Program-made: the position numbers and the translations under genes
Part shown: positions 45,160 through 54,103 of the stretch, in pieces
How positions within the stretch are numbered: the stretch's first letter is position 1
Layout of the letters: the number at the start of each line of letters is the position of its first letter
The notes under the pieces: generated by a model
The model's input: the letters and a program-made list of their open reading frames with translations, nothing else
Told to the model about the DNA's origin: nothing
Database searches by the model: none
Origin: Chitinophaga skermanii
GTDB taxonomy: Bacteria > Bacteroidota > Bacteroidia > Chitinophagales > Chitinophagaceae
Direction of reading: 5' to 3'
DNA: 64,000 nucleotides
Assembly (NCBI RefSeq): GCF_003259335.1
Contig: NZ_QLLL01000006.1
Coordinates: forward strand, 1 to 64,000

Positions 45160-46647
45160 TTATAAGTTCTTAGGGTGAAGGAATTCCCATTCCACCAAGT
45201 GCGGTGGCATATGCGCTTTCTCCACGATGGCGTTCAGTTGAGGTACCAAGTCTTGGTGATTAACGGCAATATCATGTTTTTCGTAAGGGTCATTTTGTAA
45301 ATCATAGATTTCCCAAGCCGCATTCTTATCCTTCTTTAAGCCGCTACGCACACCTTTATAACGACCTATTCGAACAGCGATTTGTCCACCTTTTTCGGGG
45401 TATTCGAAATATAGGTAGGGATGTTGCTGTTGTTGGGTTTGCCCGAGTAGTGTTGGTAAGATATTGATCCCATCGGTGTTTGCTAGCTTTTGTTTTGTAA
45501 TGGCGGCGAAGGTGGCTAGCATATCGTATTGTGTAGAGATTTGATTAGATACTTTACCGGCTGGGATTTTGCCTGGCCACCGTGCTATAAACGGTGCCCG
45601 GATACCGCCTTCATACAAATCCATCTTTCTTCCTCTTAAACCTGCTGTACTATTAAAGAAATCGGTATTTGCACCGCCCGTATTGAAAGTAGCGCCATTA
45701 TCACTCGAGAATAGCACAATGGTATGATCATCCAGTTTCAAGTCTTTCAATAATTGCATAATTACCCCTACTTGCGCATCGAAATAGGTAATCATGGCCG
45801 CGTAGGTGGACAATGGGTACATGGTAGATGCATATCCTTTTTCTCCCCGGTATGGCTTTTCATCGAATTGACCTAAGTATGCTTTTACAGCTTCCGGCGG
45901 GGCTTGCAGTGAAACGTGCGGGCCGGTATAGGGTAAGTATAAGAAGAATGGTTCGTGTTGATGTTGTTGGATGAATGCTTTTGTTTTCTCCACCATTTTA
46001 TCGATGGAATATTCTTTGCCTGTGAACTTGCTATAGGCTTCGGGGCCTTGCTCGTTGGGTTGTAGCGGGGTGTGTACAAACACGTAGTTATTCTGTAAGC
46101 TATCCCAACGACCGTTTTCCCATAAATGCGTGGGATAGAAATTATGTGCTTGCTTTTGATCGAGGTACCCGTAAAAGTAATTGAAACCTTGCTTATTGGG
46201 GTTGCCCGTGTTATACGACATACCCAAGCCCCATTTACCAATGGCGCCTGTATAATAACCGGCTTTTTGCATTAAGTGGCCGATGGTAAAGGTACCTTCC
46301 GGTAATGGCATTTGTCCTCCTTCGGTGGAATCTGCGAAGCCACCTAGCTCGTAGTTACCCCGGATATAAGAATGCCCGGCATGTTTGCCCGTTAAAAGCA
46401 TGCACCTAGAAGGTGCGCAAACGGCGGTGCCGCTATAGTGTTGGGTGAATCGCATGCCTTCGGCTGCGAGTTGGTCGAGGTGCGGGGTTTTGATTTTCTG
46501 CTGACCGTAACATCCCAATTCGCCGATACCCATGTCATCGGCGTAAATGTAAATGATATTCGGTTGCTTCGTTCGGGTAGCTTTTTGTTGGGCGAATAGC
46601 TGTATTGGGATGCATACAAAAAGCATCATCCATATTTCCTTTCTCAT
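45160..46647 (-). CDS. Secreted arylsulfatase (type I, Cys-type formylglycine)
   Basis: A 495-residue hydrolase of sulfate esters with a signal peptide (MMLFVCIPIQLFAQQ). It starts with the metal site NIIYIYADDMGIGELGCYGQ. The formylglycine signature CAPSR (C77-R81, followed by CMLLTGKHAG) is intact. Further metal-site motifs are FSSDNGATF and YLPYTGPH. The Cys in CxPSR needs conversion by a maturation enzyme (FGE or anSME), not present in the window. It acts in the periplasm or outside on sulfated glycans or aryl sulfates. It stands alone rather than in a polysaccharide utilisation locus. Confidence 0.93.
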   Translation of the reverse strand: MRKEIWMMLFVCIPIQLFAQQKATRTKQPNIIYIYADDMGIGELGCYGQQKIKTPHLDQLAAEGMRFTQHYSGTAVCAPSRCMLLTGKHAGHSYIRGNYELGGFADSTEGGQMPLPEGTFTIGHLMQKAGYYTGAIGKWGLGMSYNTGNPNKQGFNYFYGYLDQKQAHNFYPTHLWENGRWDSLQNNYVFVHTPLQPNEQGPEAYSKFTGKEYSIDKMVEKTKAFIQQHQHEPFFLYLPYTGPHVSLQAPPEAVKAYLGQFDEKPYRGEKGYASTMYPLSTYAAMITYFDAQVGVIMQLLKDLKLDDHTIVLFSSDNGATFNTGGANTDFFNSTAGLRGRKMDLYEGGIRAPFIARWPGKIPAGKVSNQISTQYDMLATFAAITKQKLANTDGINILPTLLGQTQQQQHPYLYFEYPEKGGQIAVRIGRYKGVRSGLKKDKNAAWEIYDLQNDPYEKHDIAVNHQDLVPQLNAIVEKAHMPPHLVEWEFLHPKNL

Positions 46648-46714
46648 AACGTTTCAATTACAAGAATGAAAATATAAATGATGCGTGATATTTTAAAGCG
46701 TAATCTTTACTCTT

Positions 46715-47128
46715 TTAGTACTTTATTTGATCCAGTACGTGCGGGAGGTTGACTTGCAATTGTTGGAACACGATCTCGTCTTCTTTTAAGATATGTGCTT
46801 CCAAGTTGTTGGCGAGTATATCAAGATCCCTGGTGAGGTCTTCGCTATCTACTAACCTGCTGTACATTCTTGAAATGAGGTGATGTTCTTCACTCATTTC
46901 TTGGAGCAGGTCGTCGATTTTAGGAAGATAGCCTACACAATTCTCGTATAAGTAATCTTCTTTTTGCAAATGCGGAACCATGATCTCTTTAAAAACCTTC
47001 ACCACGAAGTCCAGTTTTTCATTTGGCGACAATGCGCCATTGCTTGCATCTTTTTTGCAAATACGGCAAGCTTCTAATAAGCGCTCATGCTCTTCTATAA
47101 GAGGCAACAGGCTTGCGTGTTGCTGCAT
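46715..47128 (-). CDS. Hemerythrin-like HHE-domain protein
   Basis: A 137-residue four-helix-bundle protein. Putative di-iron ligands follow the HHE pattern: H in IEEHERLLE, H/E in MVPHLQKEDYLYE, HH in SEEHHLISRMY, and H/E in EAHILKEDEIVFQQL. Such proteins bind O2 or sense/repair iron-NO stress. It lies 10 nt downstream of lgt on the same strand and is likely co-transcribed with it, although no functional link is apparent. Confidence 0.85.
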   Translation of the reverse strand: MQQHASLLPLIEEHERLLEACRICKKDASNGALSPNEKLDFVVKVFKEIMVPHLQKEDYLYENCVGYLPKIDDLLQEMSEEHHLISRMYSRLVDSEDLTRDLDILANNLEAHILKEDEIVFQQLQVNLPHVLDQIKY

Positions 47129-47137
47129 AAATATTAA

Positions 47138-48430
47138 TTAGGAAGCGATATTTTGTTGGTGTTTCTTACGACAAACCGCGATCCATATTGCACCACCCAA
47201 GATTAAAACGACAGATATAATTTCTGCTTGCGTGGGTTTAAGAGGAAGGAAGTCGTAAGTTGTATTTACCCTGATCAATTCTACGAAGAACCTTTCTAGC
47301 CCTACGAAGATCAAGTAAATACCAAATATAACGCCAGGTATCTTGATTTTCTTGCGGATAGCCCATAATACCCCGAACAGCAATAAGCACGTAATAATTT
47401 CGTACAACGGCGTTGGATACACCGGTACTGGCAAGGCATTACAATATTCGCCTGAACAGTTCGGTAACGCTACACCTTCGTGAATAACGTTATGCGGGTA
47501 ACTGTATGCGAAGAACCAATCTGGCAAGAAGCTCAATGAATTTGGCTTTGGAAACGCGGCATGTGGAATGTTTTCTAAGCTACCATATTGGCGCATAAAA
47601 AAGGTTGTATTCTTTTGCAGTGTTTCCTGGAATTGTGCCGGCGCTACTTGCACGGCTTTTCCATTAATATCTGTTACGTATGCAGAGTTGTAAATCCCCC
47701 AATCGCCATCACCTGAAAACTGGCAGCCCATACGACCAATAGCATAAGCTAACATCAATGCAGGAGCAGCGCTATCGATTAAATGACGAAGGCTGATTTC
47801 TTTCTTCTTCGCATAACGTAAAATAACATAAGAAGCGAGGATTAAGCCTCCATAGAAGGTAAGCCCACCGCTCGAGAATAATGAGCCTACTGGATCTTGT
47901 AAGAATTCGCCGAAGTTTTCCAAGTTATGGAAAATCTTAGCACCTACTAAACCCGCAACTGCAGCCAATACCGTAAAATCTGGTACACGCTGGTGAGGCC
48001 AAATATCTTTTTCTGTTTTTACTTTTTGAACGTTACCATTCGTTTTTTTGGCTTTACGGTACCTCATAAAACCGGCAATACCGCCTATGATTAAACCGCC
48101 AATAATATTCCCCTGCAAGGATAAAATATAAGCACGGTAATCGGCATCCTCGCCCAAGCCAAATATACCCGATACCTTGTACCCTACCGCAAACCAAATA
48201 ACTGCCGATAACACAATATCCATCGTAGTAATCTGCTTACCTACCACAACGGTTTCACGTACCGGCTTCATGAGTCCTAAACGCTCGCGCCTTTGCAACT
48301 CTTTAGTCAATACGTACGCAGCCGCCAAAAAGGCCACCGCTACGAAAAATCCGAATGTTTGAAACACCTTTAAAAAAGGAATGTTTACACCAAATAAATC
48401 CTGGAACGCGTAATATAAATTAGGATACAT
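47138..48430 (-). CDS. lgt: Prolipoprotein diacylglyceryl transferase
   Basis: A 430-residue polytopic inner-membrane enzyme that transfers diacylglycerol from phosphatidylglycerol to the lipobox Cys of prolipoproteins. Visible family motifs: GGLIIGGIAGFMRYR, LTFYGGLILASYVILRYAKKK, the signature AYAIGRMGCQFSGDGDWG (the E. coli catalytic Arg143 counterpart), and PTPLYEIITCLLLFGVLW. It is longer than E. coli Lgt (291 residues) because of an about 130-residue N-terminal extension and a long periplasmic insert, as in other Bacteroidota. An in-frame TTG two codons upstream is less likely as start. Confidence 0.93.
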   Translation of the reverse strand: MYPNLYYAFQDLFGVNIPFLKVFQTFGFFVAVAFLAAAYVLTKELQRRERLGLMKPVRETVVVGKQITTMDIVLSAVIWFAVGYKVSGIFGLGEDADYRAYILSLQGNIIGGLIIGGIAGFMRYRKAKKTNGNVQKVKTEKDIWPHQRVPDFTVLAAVAGLVGAKIFHNLENFGEFLQDPVGSLFSSGGLTFYGGLILASYVILRYAKKKEISLRHLIDSAAPALMLAYAIGRMGCQFSGDGDWGIYNSAYVTDINGKAVQVAPAQFQETLQKNTTFFMRQYGSLENIPHAAFPKPNSLSFLPDWFFAYSYPHNVIHEGVALPNCSGEYCNALPVPVYPTPLYEIITCLLLFGVLWAIRKKIKIPGVIFGIYLIFVGLERFFVELIRVNTTYDFLPLKPTQAEIISVVLILGGAIWIAVCRKKHQQNIAS

Positions 48431-48531
48431 AGGCAAAAAAAATTGGTGATCTGAATTCTCCTATGAACAAAGCCGAAATGAATCATTAGGAAAATCAAAC
48501 CACCAAAGTAAGTTGGTTAATCTCGAAAAAC

Positions 48532-48593
48532 AATAGCCATCAATAAATATTATAACATTGTTAATGTACATATGTCATTCACTGATGGCTATT
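48532..48593 (-). terminator. Possible terminator of the bacilliredoxin gene
   Basis: 11-bp stem AATAGCCATCA / TGATGGCTATT enclosing a 40-nt AT-rich loop, just after the stop of the 48609-49022 gene. The large loop makes it uncertain. Confidence 0.35.
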
Positions 48594-48608
48594 ATTTGGA
48601 TAATTTTC

Positions 48609-49022
48609 TTAACAGTACTCTTCGAATACATCAACTAAAGCTGCCGCGATCATTTGAGCAGGGCGACCTTCAATCATATGTCTTTCGATGAAATGCACCA
48701 ATTGACCATCTTTGAACAATGCAATAGATGGAGAAGATGGTGGATAAGGTAATAAATGCTGGCGAAGTTGTTGAACAGCGGCAGTATCAAAACCTGCGAA
48801 GCTGGTAGTAAGTTGACTAGGTTTCTTTTCGCTAGCGCTTACAGCCATTAAAACACCCGGACGAGCAGTGCTTGCAGAACATCCGCAAACAGAATTTATA
48901 ACAACGAGCGTAGTGCCTTCTTTCTTCAATGTTTCTTCAACGCTTTCTGGCGTCAACAATTCGGTAAAACCATTATCTGTTAATTCTGCCTTCAAGGGCA
49001 TCACTAATTCCGCGGGATACAT
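48609..49022 (-). CDS. BrxA/BrxB-type bacilliredoxin
   Basis: A 137-residue thioredoxin-fold protein with the CGC active site in NSVCGCSASTARPG (DUF1094/YphP family), ending HMIEGRPAQMIAAALVDVFEEYC with a C-terminal Cys. In Bacillus, BrxA/B remove bacillithiol from oxidised proteins; presence here agrees with bacillithiol use in some Bacteroidota, though that is inference. Monocistronic, with a promoter box 16 nt upstream. Confidence 0.9.
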   Translation of the reverse strand: MYPAELVMPLKAELTDNGFTELLTPESVEETLKKEGTTLVVINSVCGCSASTARPGVLMAVSASEKKPSQLTTSFAGFDTAAVQQLRQHLLPYPPSSPSIALFKDGQLVHFIERHMIEGRPAQMIAAALVDVFEEYC

Positions 49023-49038
49023 ATTTTATGCTTTTTGG

Positions 49039-49046
49039 CAAAGTTA
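49039..49046 (-). promoter_or_regulatory. -7 promoter box (TAACTTTG) of the bacilliredoxin gene
   Basis: Exact TAnnTTTG match on the minus strand, 16 nt before the ATG at 49022. Confidence 0.55.
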
Positions 49047-49237
49047 CGCATATAATCGATCCCGAAAAACAACCTTAATCAGACAGTTTGACATATAAAA
49101 TCAATTCAATAAGACATATTGACATTTAAATTTAGCCAAAACTAGCACTTTAGCAGTTTTATGCCAATGGTATTTAATTTGATCTACTTCCTGTACAAAC
49201 GATAAAAATTTAAAAAACTTAAAAAATTACAAATACT

Positions 49238-49687
49238 ATGACAACGGTAAAATTTAATCAACACCCTGCAAAATCATTCAATGGTTTATTAGATGAAGTT
49301 TTTGGACACAATGGTTGGAATAAGTTGTTTAAAGATGAAGTTGCCCCGCACTTCTTCAGCACCTTGCCACCAGTGAACATTACAGAATCAAAAGAAGGTT
49401 ATGTTTTAGATATAGTAGCCCCTGGTTTTGAAAAAGCAGATTTCAAAATTAACCTCGACGGCAAAAGCTTGGTTGTTAGCGTAGAGAAGAAAGAAACCGT
49501 GAAGAACGAAAACGAGAAGCAAGTTCGCCGCGAGTATAATTTCCAAGGTTTCAAACGCAGTTTCACATTAGATGAAAATGTTGATGCAGAAAAAATTAAC
49601 GCCAAATATGAAAACGGCGTATTAAAGCTCACCTTGCCTAAAAAAGAAAAACAGCAAGACGCAGCGAAAGAAATTGTGGTTGCTTAA
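49238..49687 (+). CDS. Small heat-shock protein, Hsp20/alpha-crystallin family
   Basis: A 149-residue ATP-independent holdase chaperone. A flexible N-terminal arm (about 1-42) precedes the alpha-crystallin domain (about 43-138), which runs PPVNITESKEGYVLDIVAPGFEKADFKINLDGKSLVV, has the RREYNFQGFKRSFTLDENVD strand block and ends with the family A-x-x-x-x-GVL motif (KYENGVLKLTLPKKE). A Lys-rich tail follows. The upstream region has repeated GACATAT/GACATTT words (49083-49128) that could be regulatory, but I cannot name the regulator. Confidence 0.95.
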   Translation: MTTVKFNQHPAKSFNGLLDEVFGHNGWNKLFKDEVAPHFFSTLPPVNITESKEGYVLDIVAPGFEKADFKINLDGKSLVVSVEKKETVKNENEKQVRREYNFQGFKRSFTLDENVDAEKINAKYENGVLKLTLPKKEKQQDAAKEIVVA

Positions 49688-49723
49688 GGAATTTGAGTGG
49701 GAATTATAGTAAATAGGGTTAGT

Positions 49724-49755
49724 GCCGTCTCTACTTCTTAGGGACGGCTTTTTTA
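49724..49755 (+). terminator. Rho-independent terminator of hsp20
   Basis: Stem GCCGTCTCT / AGGGACGGC with one mismatch and a short loop, followed by TTTTTT. Confidence 0.8.
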
Positions 49756-49890
49756 TGCCATTTTAATACTATATACACCAATTGTGTTATATAATTAATA
49801 CCGCATACAATTTGACACAAACGTTTCATTTGCGCGATGAATAATTGACCTACCTTGGTGCTACAATCTGGCGATTGTGATCCTATATCT

Positions 49891-50754
49891 ATGGCAGGGC
49901 GATTATCTCATAACCTATCGAAACTTGGAAAACAAGTTTACTTCGCTAGTGAAAAGCGAGTGATAGGTCGCATTTTGCCATTGGCAGCCAACTCTTACGA
50001 GCAAGCCAAAATCAAACTTCTCTTCGATTATCTCTTTTTCGCTTTACTGATCAGTGTTCCCATTATCTGCTTACTAATAGTACAGCAAGATTATATAGGC
50101 CTGTTAAGCAACAGCCTGTTCTGCGGAGTGTACGTGGTTTGCTTATTACTTATTAGGAATGGCAGAACCACTGAACACGTAGGCATGCTAGCTGCTTACA
50201 CTACAATGTTATTTGCTATTGTAAGCTCCATCCTAAATGAATGGGATTTAGGCCCTATGTTCTCGGTGTCGTGGCTTTTAGGCATATTACTGGGGTATGT
50301 AACGGTGAATCTCCGAACTGCTATTATGCTGGTTGGGATACTCTTTATTTACTTATGCATTGCAGCATATGTTAAGATAACGGGGATTGAAGTATATACG
50401 AAACCGGGGTATTCAATTATGAATACGTATATCGCTACACCGTTGTTGACCATCATGTTTATCTTTTTATTATTGCGTGTTTGGGGGTTACATTACAGGA
50501 ACGTCATTCTCTTAGCGAGGGAAGAGTCGAAAGAGAACCAGAAACAGTTCTCGGCCCGCATCAACCAAAACCTCATTAAACAATTTATCCTTGTAAAGGG
50601 TTTAAGCCGCAGTGGCAAATCTAAATACCTCGATGGCTCCATCGAATTAATGGAATGCTTATCCGAGATCGAACGCCAATGCGATACAGCTATCAACTAC
50701 CTCGATCAAGAACCGGCTAATACAAACCCGGCCGCTACTACTTCACAGCAATAG
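49891..50754 (+). CDS. Six-helix membrane protein with short C-terminal coil, sensor-like but without an output domain
   Basis: A 287-residue protein not assigned to a named family. After about 35 polar residues come six hydrophobic segments (LLFDYLFFALLISVPIICLLIV; SLFCGVYVVCLLLI; VGMLAAYTTMLFAIVSSIL; VSWLLGILLGYVTV; AIMLVGILFIYLCIAAYV; ATPLLTIMFIFLLLRVWGL). A helix of about 75 residues follows (ARINQNLIKQFILVKGLSRSGKSKYLDGSIELMECLSEIERQC). The membrane part resembles the N-terminus of Bacteroidota membrane histidine kinases, but HATPase motifs are lacking. An in-frame TTG start at 49855 exists; the ATG at 49891 is preferred. It overlaps the convergent gene by 17 nt. Confidence 0.65.
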   Translation: MAGRLSHNLSKLGKQVYFASEKRVIGRILPLAANSYEQAKIKLLFDYLFFALLISVPIICLLIVQQDYIGLLSNSLFCGVYVVCLLLIRNGRTTEHVGMLAAYTTMLFAIVSSILNEWDLGPMFSVSWLLGILLGYVTVNLRTAIMLVGILFIYLCIAAYVKITGIEVYTKPGYSIMNTYIATPLLTIMFIFLLLRVWGLHYRNVILLAREESKENQKQFSARINQNLIKQFILVKGLSRSGKSKYLDGSIELMECLSEIERQCDTAINYLDQEPANTNPAATTSQQ

Positions 50755-51217
50755 CTTCACAACCTTCTTTCCTACGGGAATCAATTAAGTAAACAATTTT
50801 CCACCCGGCAGGCGTACGCGCTAATTGGAAAGAGTTCGCGCCGCAATGACTAAACTTATCGCCGATGTAGAATTTATAGGGTGTCCAGGCACTTGCTAGG
50901 GGGCCGTCGATTAAAACCTGGTCAAACACGATACGTTCATCCCACACGTCCGTGTGAGGCGTACCTACTGCTTTCAAAAAATTGGCCAAAGCTTCTGTTC
51001 GCACGGCATCGGTGCCATCTTTCTTCCGTACAATGGTCTGCAAAATAGCATCATCTGCAAAGGAAGCCTTTACCAGCGTGCTATCTCCTTTCCTCATGCC
51101 TTCAAATAGTTGCTGGATAACGGCTTTCACCTGCTCATGATCGGCAGTTTGCGCCTGCATTGGTTTTGCAGAGACTAACGCAACAAGAAAAAAACTAATA
51201 AAAAACAATTTCTTCAT
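50738..51217 (-). CDS. Secreted NTF2-like (SnoaL/DUF4440-type) protein
   Basis: A 159-residue exported protein with a signal peptide (FFISFFLVALVSAKPMQAQ) and an NTF2-like cone fold: HEQVKAVIQQLFEGMRKGDSTLVKASFADDAILQTIV ... VGTPHTDVWDERIVFDQVLIDGPLASAWTPYKFYIGDKFSHCGANSFQLARTPAGWKIVYLIDSRRK. This pattern is usual for DUF4440/nuclear-transport-factor-2-like proteins, which include enzymes and ligand-binding proteins. No catalytic set can be assigned. The 3' end overlaps the end of the convergent membrane-protein gene by 17 nt. Confidence 0.85.
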   Translation of the reverse strand: MKKLFFISFFLVALVSAKPMQAQTADHEQVKAVIQQLFEGMRKGDSTLVKASFADDAILQTIVRKKDGTDAVRTEALANFLKAVGTPHTDVWDERIVFDQVLIDGPLASAWTPYKFYIGDKFSHCGANSFQLARTPAGWKIVYLIDSRRKEGCEAIAVK

Positions 51218-51536
51218 ATTACAGGGGTTGTTAATTTAATAAATTATAGCATACGGTGTATAGATCGATTAGTTAAAAGCTTGTTAACGGATACAAAAAT
51301 TACAACTATTGGGGGTTTTCCGTGAACATAAGCCGTACTACCTTTGAATTGAGCAAAAAATCATAACCTATTGCCATAAATTATCTCGACAATATATTTA
51401 TCCCTAATCTATGAATTTTATCTCGCTTTAACCTATGAAGTTGAGGGCTCTCCAGGAAGGGAGCCTTTTTAATTTAGGAGGTACATAAGCGATAAGTTGG
51501 CAGGGTTTTAGAATGCAGTAGTTGTAAAAACAGTAT
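51218..51536. other. Intergenic region upstream of the small lipoprotein gene
   Basis: Mostly AT-rich. At 51446-51470 a bulged 7-bp hairpin (GGCTCTCC / GGGAGCC, loop AGGAA) is followed by a T-run on the plus strand. This may end a short upstream transcript or attenuate the gene at 51537. Confidence 0.4.
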
Positions 51537-51689
51537 ATGAAGCAGGGAAAATTTGTGATGCTGGTATGTATCCTTTCTATTTTGGTAGGCACTATGGCCT
51601 GCCGCACTTCCAAATCTTACACCAAAACCTACCGTGCCGGTAATGCCGTACCATATGTACTACCCGAACAGGTAGAAACGGCTAAGTAA
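51537..51689 (+). CDS. Small exported peptide, putative lipoprotein (50 aa)
   Basis: ATG at 51537 and TAA at 51687-51689 give a 50-residue product: Met, basic KQGK, hydrophobic core FVMLVCILSILVG, then TMAC (Cys22) and a polar mature part of 28 residues ending EQVETAK. The N-terminal layout is that of a lipoprotein signal peptide with a weak lipobox (TMAC instead of L-[AS]-[GA]-C). A perfect bidirectional terminator follows 46 nt later. Too short for usual gene finding, but the composition, signal peptide and terminator support a real gene. Function unknown. Confidence 0.6.
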   Translation: MKQGKFVMLVCILSILVGTMACRTSKSYTKTYRAGNAVPYVLPEQVETAK

Positions 51690-51735
51690 TTGGTACACAC
51701 AATTTCGCTAAGAAGGTTATGACATATATAAATAG

Positions 51736-51765
51736 AAAAACCCCTCGAAAAATCGAGGGGTTTTT
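51736..51765. terminator. Bidirectional terminator between small lipoprotein and arginine decarboxylase genes
   Basis: Perfect 13-bp stem AAAAACCCCTCGA / TCGAGGGGTTTTT with an AAAA tetraloop. Confidence 0.92.
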
Positions 51766-51789
51766 TAAGCGGATTACTAACCCATTATT

Positions 51790-53211
51790 TTAATAACCCA
51801 AAATCTTTAACATGCTCTGAGCGCTCTGCTCTTTCGCATATAACCAATCTTTTAATTGACCATTTTTGTCGTACCCAACAATTACGTGTTTCGGGGAAGG
51901 AATCAAGCAGTGCTTAATACCACCGTAACCACTTAATTGATCCTGGTAAGCACCTGTGTGGAAGAAACCAATGTACAAAGGCTCTACTGCACTTTCTTTC
52001 GGCTCACCGGGTTGGTGTTGTTTCGGTAAGAACACGGCATTAATGTGCTCTTCCGAGGTGTAGAAGTCGTACCCATCACAGGTTAAACCACCTAGATGGA
52101 CTTCCTGGTACTCGTTATCCCATTTATTAATGGGTAGCATCAAGAACTTCTCACCAATACCCCAAGTGTCGGGCAATGTTGTAATGAAAGAACTATCAAT
52201 CATGTACCAAATCTCGCGATCGTTCTGCATTTTCTCTCCTACAACGCTGTAAATAACCGCGCCGCTCTCGCCTACTGTGAACGAACCGAACTCTGTATAG
52301 ATATCCGGAACCGGTACTTTGTTCTTTTTACAAACACTCTTAATGTTAGCTACGATTTCGTTGACGATATATTTATAGTCGTAATCAAAACCCAGCGAGT
52401 GTTTGATCGGGAACCCACCACCTACGTTGATAGCATTCAACTCGGGGCAGATTTTTTTCAATTGGCAGTAAAGACTTAATACTTTATTGAATTGGCTCCA
52501 ATAGTAGATATCATCTTTAATACCCTTATTCATAAAGAAGTGGAGCATTTTCAACTCGAACTTCTTATTGTCTTTTAATTTGTCGATGTAAAATTCTAAA
52601 ACATCCCTAGAACGAATACCTAACCTAGACGTATAAAAGTCGAAAGTTGGCTCTTCTTCGGCGGCGATCCTGAGTCCCAGTTTCACCGGCTCTTTTGTTC
52701 TAACTGTTTTGGTGTAATCTTCCAGTTCCTCTTTATTATCGAGCACCGGGATTACGTTTCTGAAACCGCTGTTGATTAATTTGGCGATCGCTCTTGTATA
52801 AGCTTTCGTTTTGTAACCGTTGCAAATTACGAAGGTATCCTTAGTAATCTTCTTCCGCTCATATAATTTATTGATAATATCAATATCATAGGCGAATGAT
52901 GTTTCAATATGTACGCCGTGTTTTAAAGTTTCCTCCAAAATAAACGAGAAGTGCGAACTTTTCGTGCAATAACAGTAATAATACTGCCCGTCGTACCTAT
53001 TTTTCTTAATCGCTTCGTTAAACATGGTTTTAGCCCGGTTAATTTGGCTACCAATTTTAGGCAAATACGTCAACTTGAATGGAGTACCGTATTTGTCGAT
53101 AAGCGACTTAATGTCCAACCCATTGAATTGCAAGTAATTATCTTTTACTTGAAAGTCTTCCTGGGGAAACTCGAACGTTTGATTAACGAGATCCGTGTAG
53201 GTGTTGTTCAT
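51790..53211 (-). CDS. speA: Arginine decarboxylase, PLP group IV type
   Basis: A 473-residue PLP enzyme of the alanine-racemase fold: PLP Lys in YCYCTKSSHF (K84), glycine loop INVGGGFPIKHSLGFDY, phosphate-region EFGSFTVGESG, active-site Cys-Asp in GLTCDGYDFY, and C-terminal IGFFHTGAYQDQLSGYGG. Sequence and length fit the compact Bacteroidota arginine decarboxylases that start polyamine synthesis from arginine to agmatine. Ornithine or diaminopimelate decarboxylase are less likely by the sequence pattern, but substrate choice is not proved by motifs alone. Confidence 0.88.
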   Translation of the reverse strand: MNNTYTDLVNQTFEFPQEDFQVKDNYLQFNGLDIKSLIDKYGTPFKLTYLPKIGSQINRAKTMFNEAIKKNRYDGQYYYCYCTKSSHFSFILEETLKHGVHIETSFAYDIDIINKLYERKKITKDTFVICNGYKTKAYTRAIAKLINSGFRNVIPVLDNKEELEDYTKTVRTKEPVKLGLRIAAEEEPTFDFYTSRLGIRSRDVLEFYIDKLKDNKKFELKMLHFFMNKGIKDDIYYWSQFNKVLSLYCQLKKICPELNAINVGGGFPIKHSLGFDYDYKYIVNEIVANIKSVCKKNKVPVPDIYTEFGSFTVGESGAVIYSVVGEKMQNDREIWYMIDSSFITTLPDTWGIGEKFLMLPINKWDNEYQEVHLGGLTCDGYDFYTSEEHINAVFLPKQHQPGEPKESAVEPLYIGFFHTGAYQDQLSGYGGIKHCLIPSPKHVIVGYDKNGQLKDWLYAKEQSAQSMLKILGY

Positions 53212-53461
53212 TTAATGCTGAGAATGAATTTTAGAGTTATAAATAAAATTTAAACTTCAGGATAAATGTCCTTGATTTACGGCTGGATGACCTCTGGTTT
53301 ACACACCTACGTAAGTTAATTTCTCCAGCAAAACAGGTTGCAAAAATACTATTTTGTTTTTGGGCTTTCCCAAAAAAATTTCATCTTTTTTACGAATTAC
53401 AAAAGTATGCTTTTTTTAATTGTAAATCAATGAATTATGTAGAATGATTTATATTTAATAA

Positions 53462-54103
53462 TTAACCTTGCAGTAGCTGCAAGCTGTGTTTACCTTCACA
53501 GAACAATAAATCTAATATGCCCAGGTTTGGCATGAAACCCGTTCTCTCCTCGAAAACTTGTGTATAGCTTGGTAATGAACTACCTAGCTCGGCCATGTTG
53601 CCTGGCATAATAGTATTACGGGCGTCTACCGTTCCAGCCGGCAGCTCTTCCGTAGCCCGGTAGGTATCGCTAAAGGTAACCGGGGTAGCTACACCCAACT
53701 TCTTATTGACCCATTCGAAACAAGCCATATTCCAATCAATCAAAAATTCGTGGCGCTGTTCAAATAAGCCAGCGAGGTCGTCTTCATAATATTCAAACCA
53801 TGGAGAACGACGGTAAGCCGATACCAATGTTTTGAAGTGCAACGATTGCCAACGTTCCTCGTAACTGATTCGAACATCCTTCATTACCGTGCGCTGGTTT
53901 TTACCTTTCGTGAGGGGAACACTTAATAGTACCATCCCGTTAGGCCCAGCAACATAGCAACGGTTCCTAAAACTAACCTTCTGGTAGTGTTCATATTTCT
54001 CAATCTCTAATATATCGTGCTCAATTAAAGCCTTATAATAGCTAAGATTCGGAAAGTACTGGCTTTCAATGAGTAATGTAGATTGATCAGCTCCGCCTGA
54101 CAT
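53462..54103 (-). CDS. WbqC-family protein
   Basis: A 213-residue protein of the WbqC family (PF08889 type): LLIESQYFPNLSYYKALIEHDILEIEKYEHYQKVSFRNRCYVAGPNGMVLLSVPLTKGK, then RISYEERWQSLHFKTLVSAYRRSPWFEYYEDDL. Related proteins occur in O-antigen clusters and are linked to polysaccharide or sugar-nucleotide biosynthesis, without an established reaction. In other Bacteroidota it is often close to signal peptidase and dapB; here it stands alone. Confidence 0.88.
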   Translation of the reverse strand: MSGGADQSTLLIESQYFPNLSYYKALIEHDILEIEKYEHYQKVSFRNRCYVAGPNGMVLLSVPLTKGKNQRTVMKDVRISYEERWQSLHFKTLVSAYRRSPWFEYYEDDLAGLFEQRHEFLIDWNMACFEWVNKKLGVATPVTFSDTYRATEELPAGTVDARNTIMPGNMAELGSSLPSYTQVFEERTGFMPNLGILDLLFCEGKHSLQLLQG

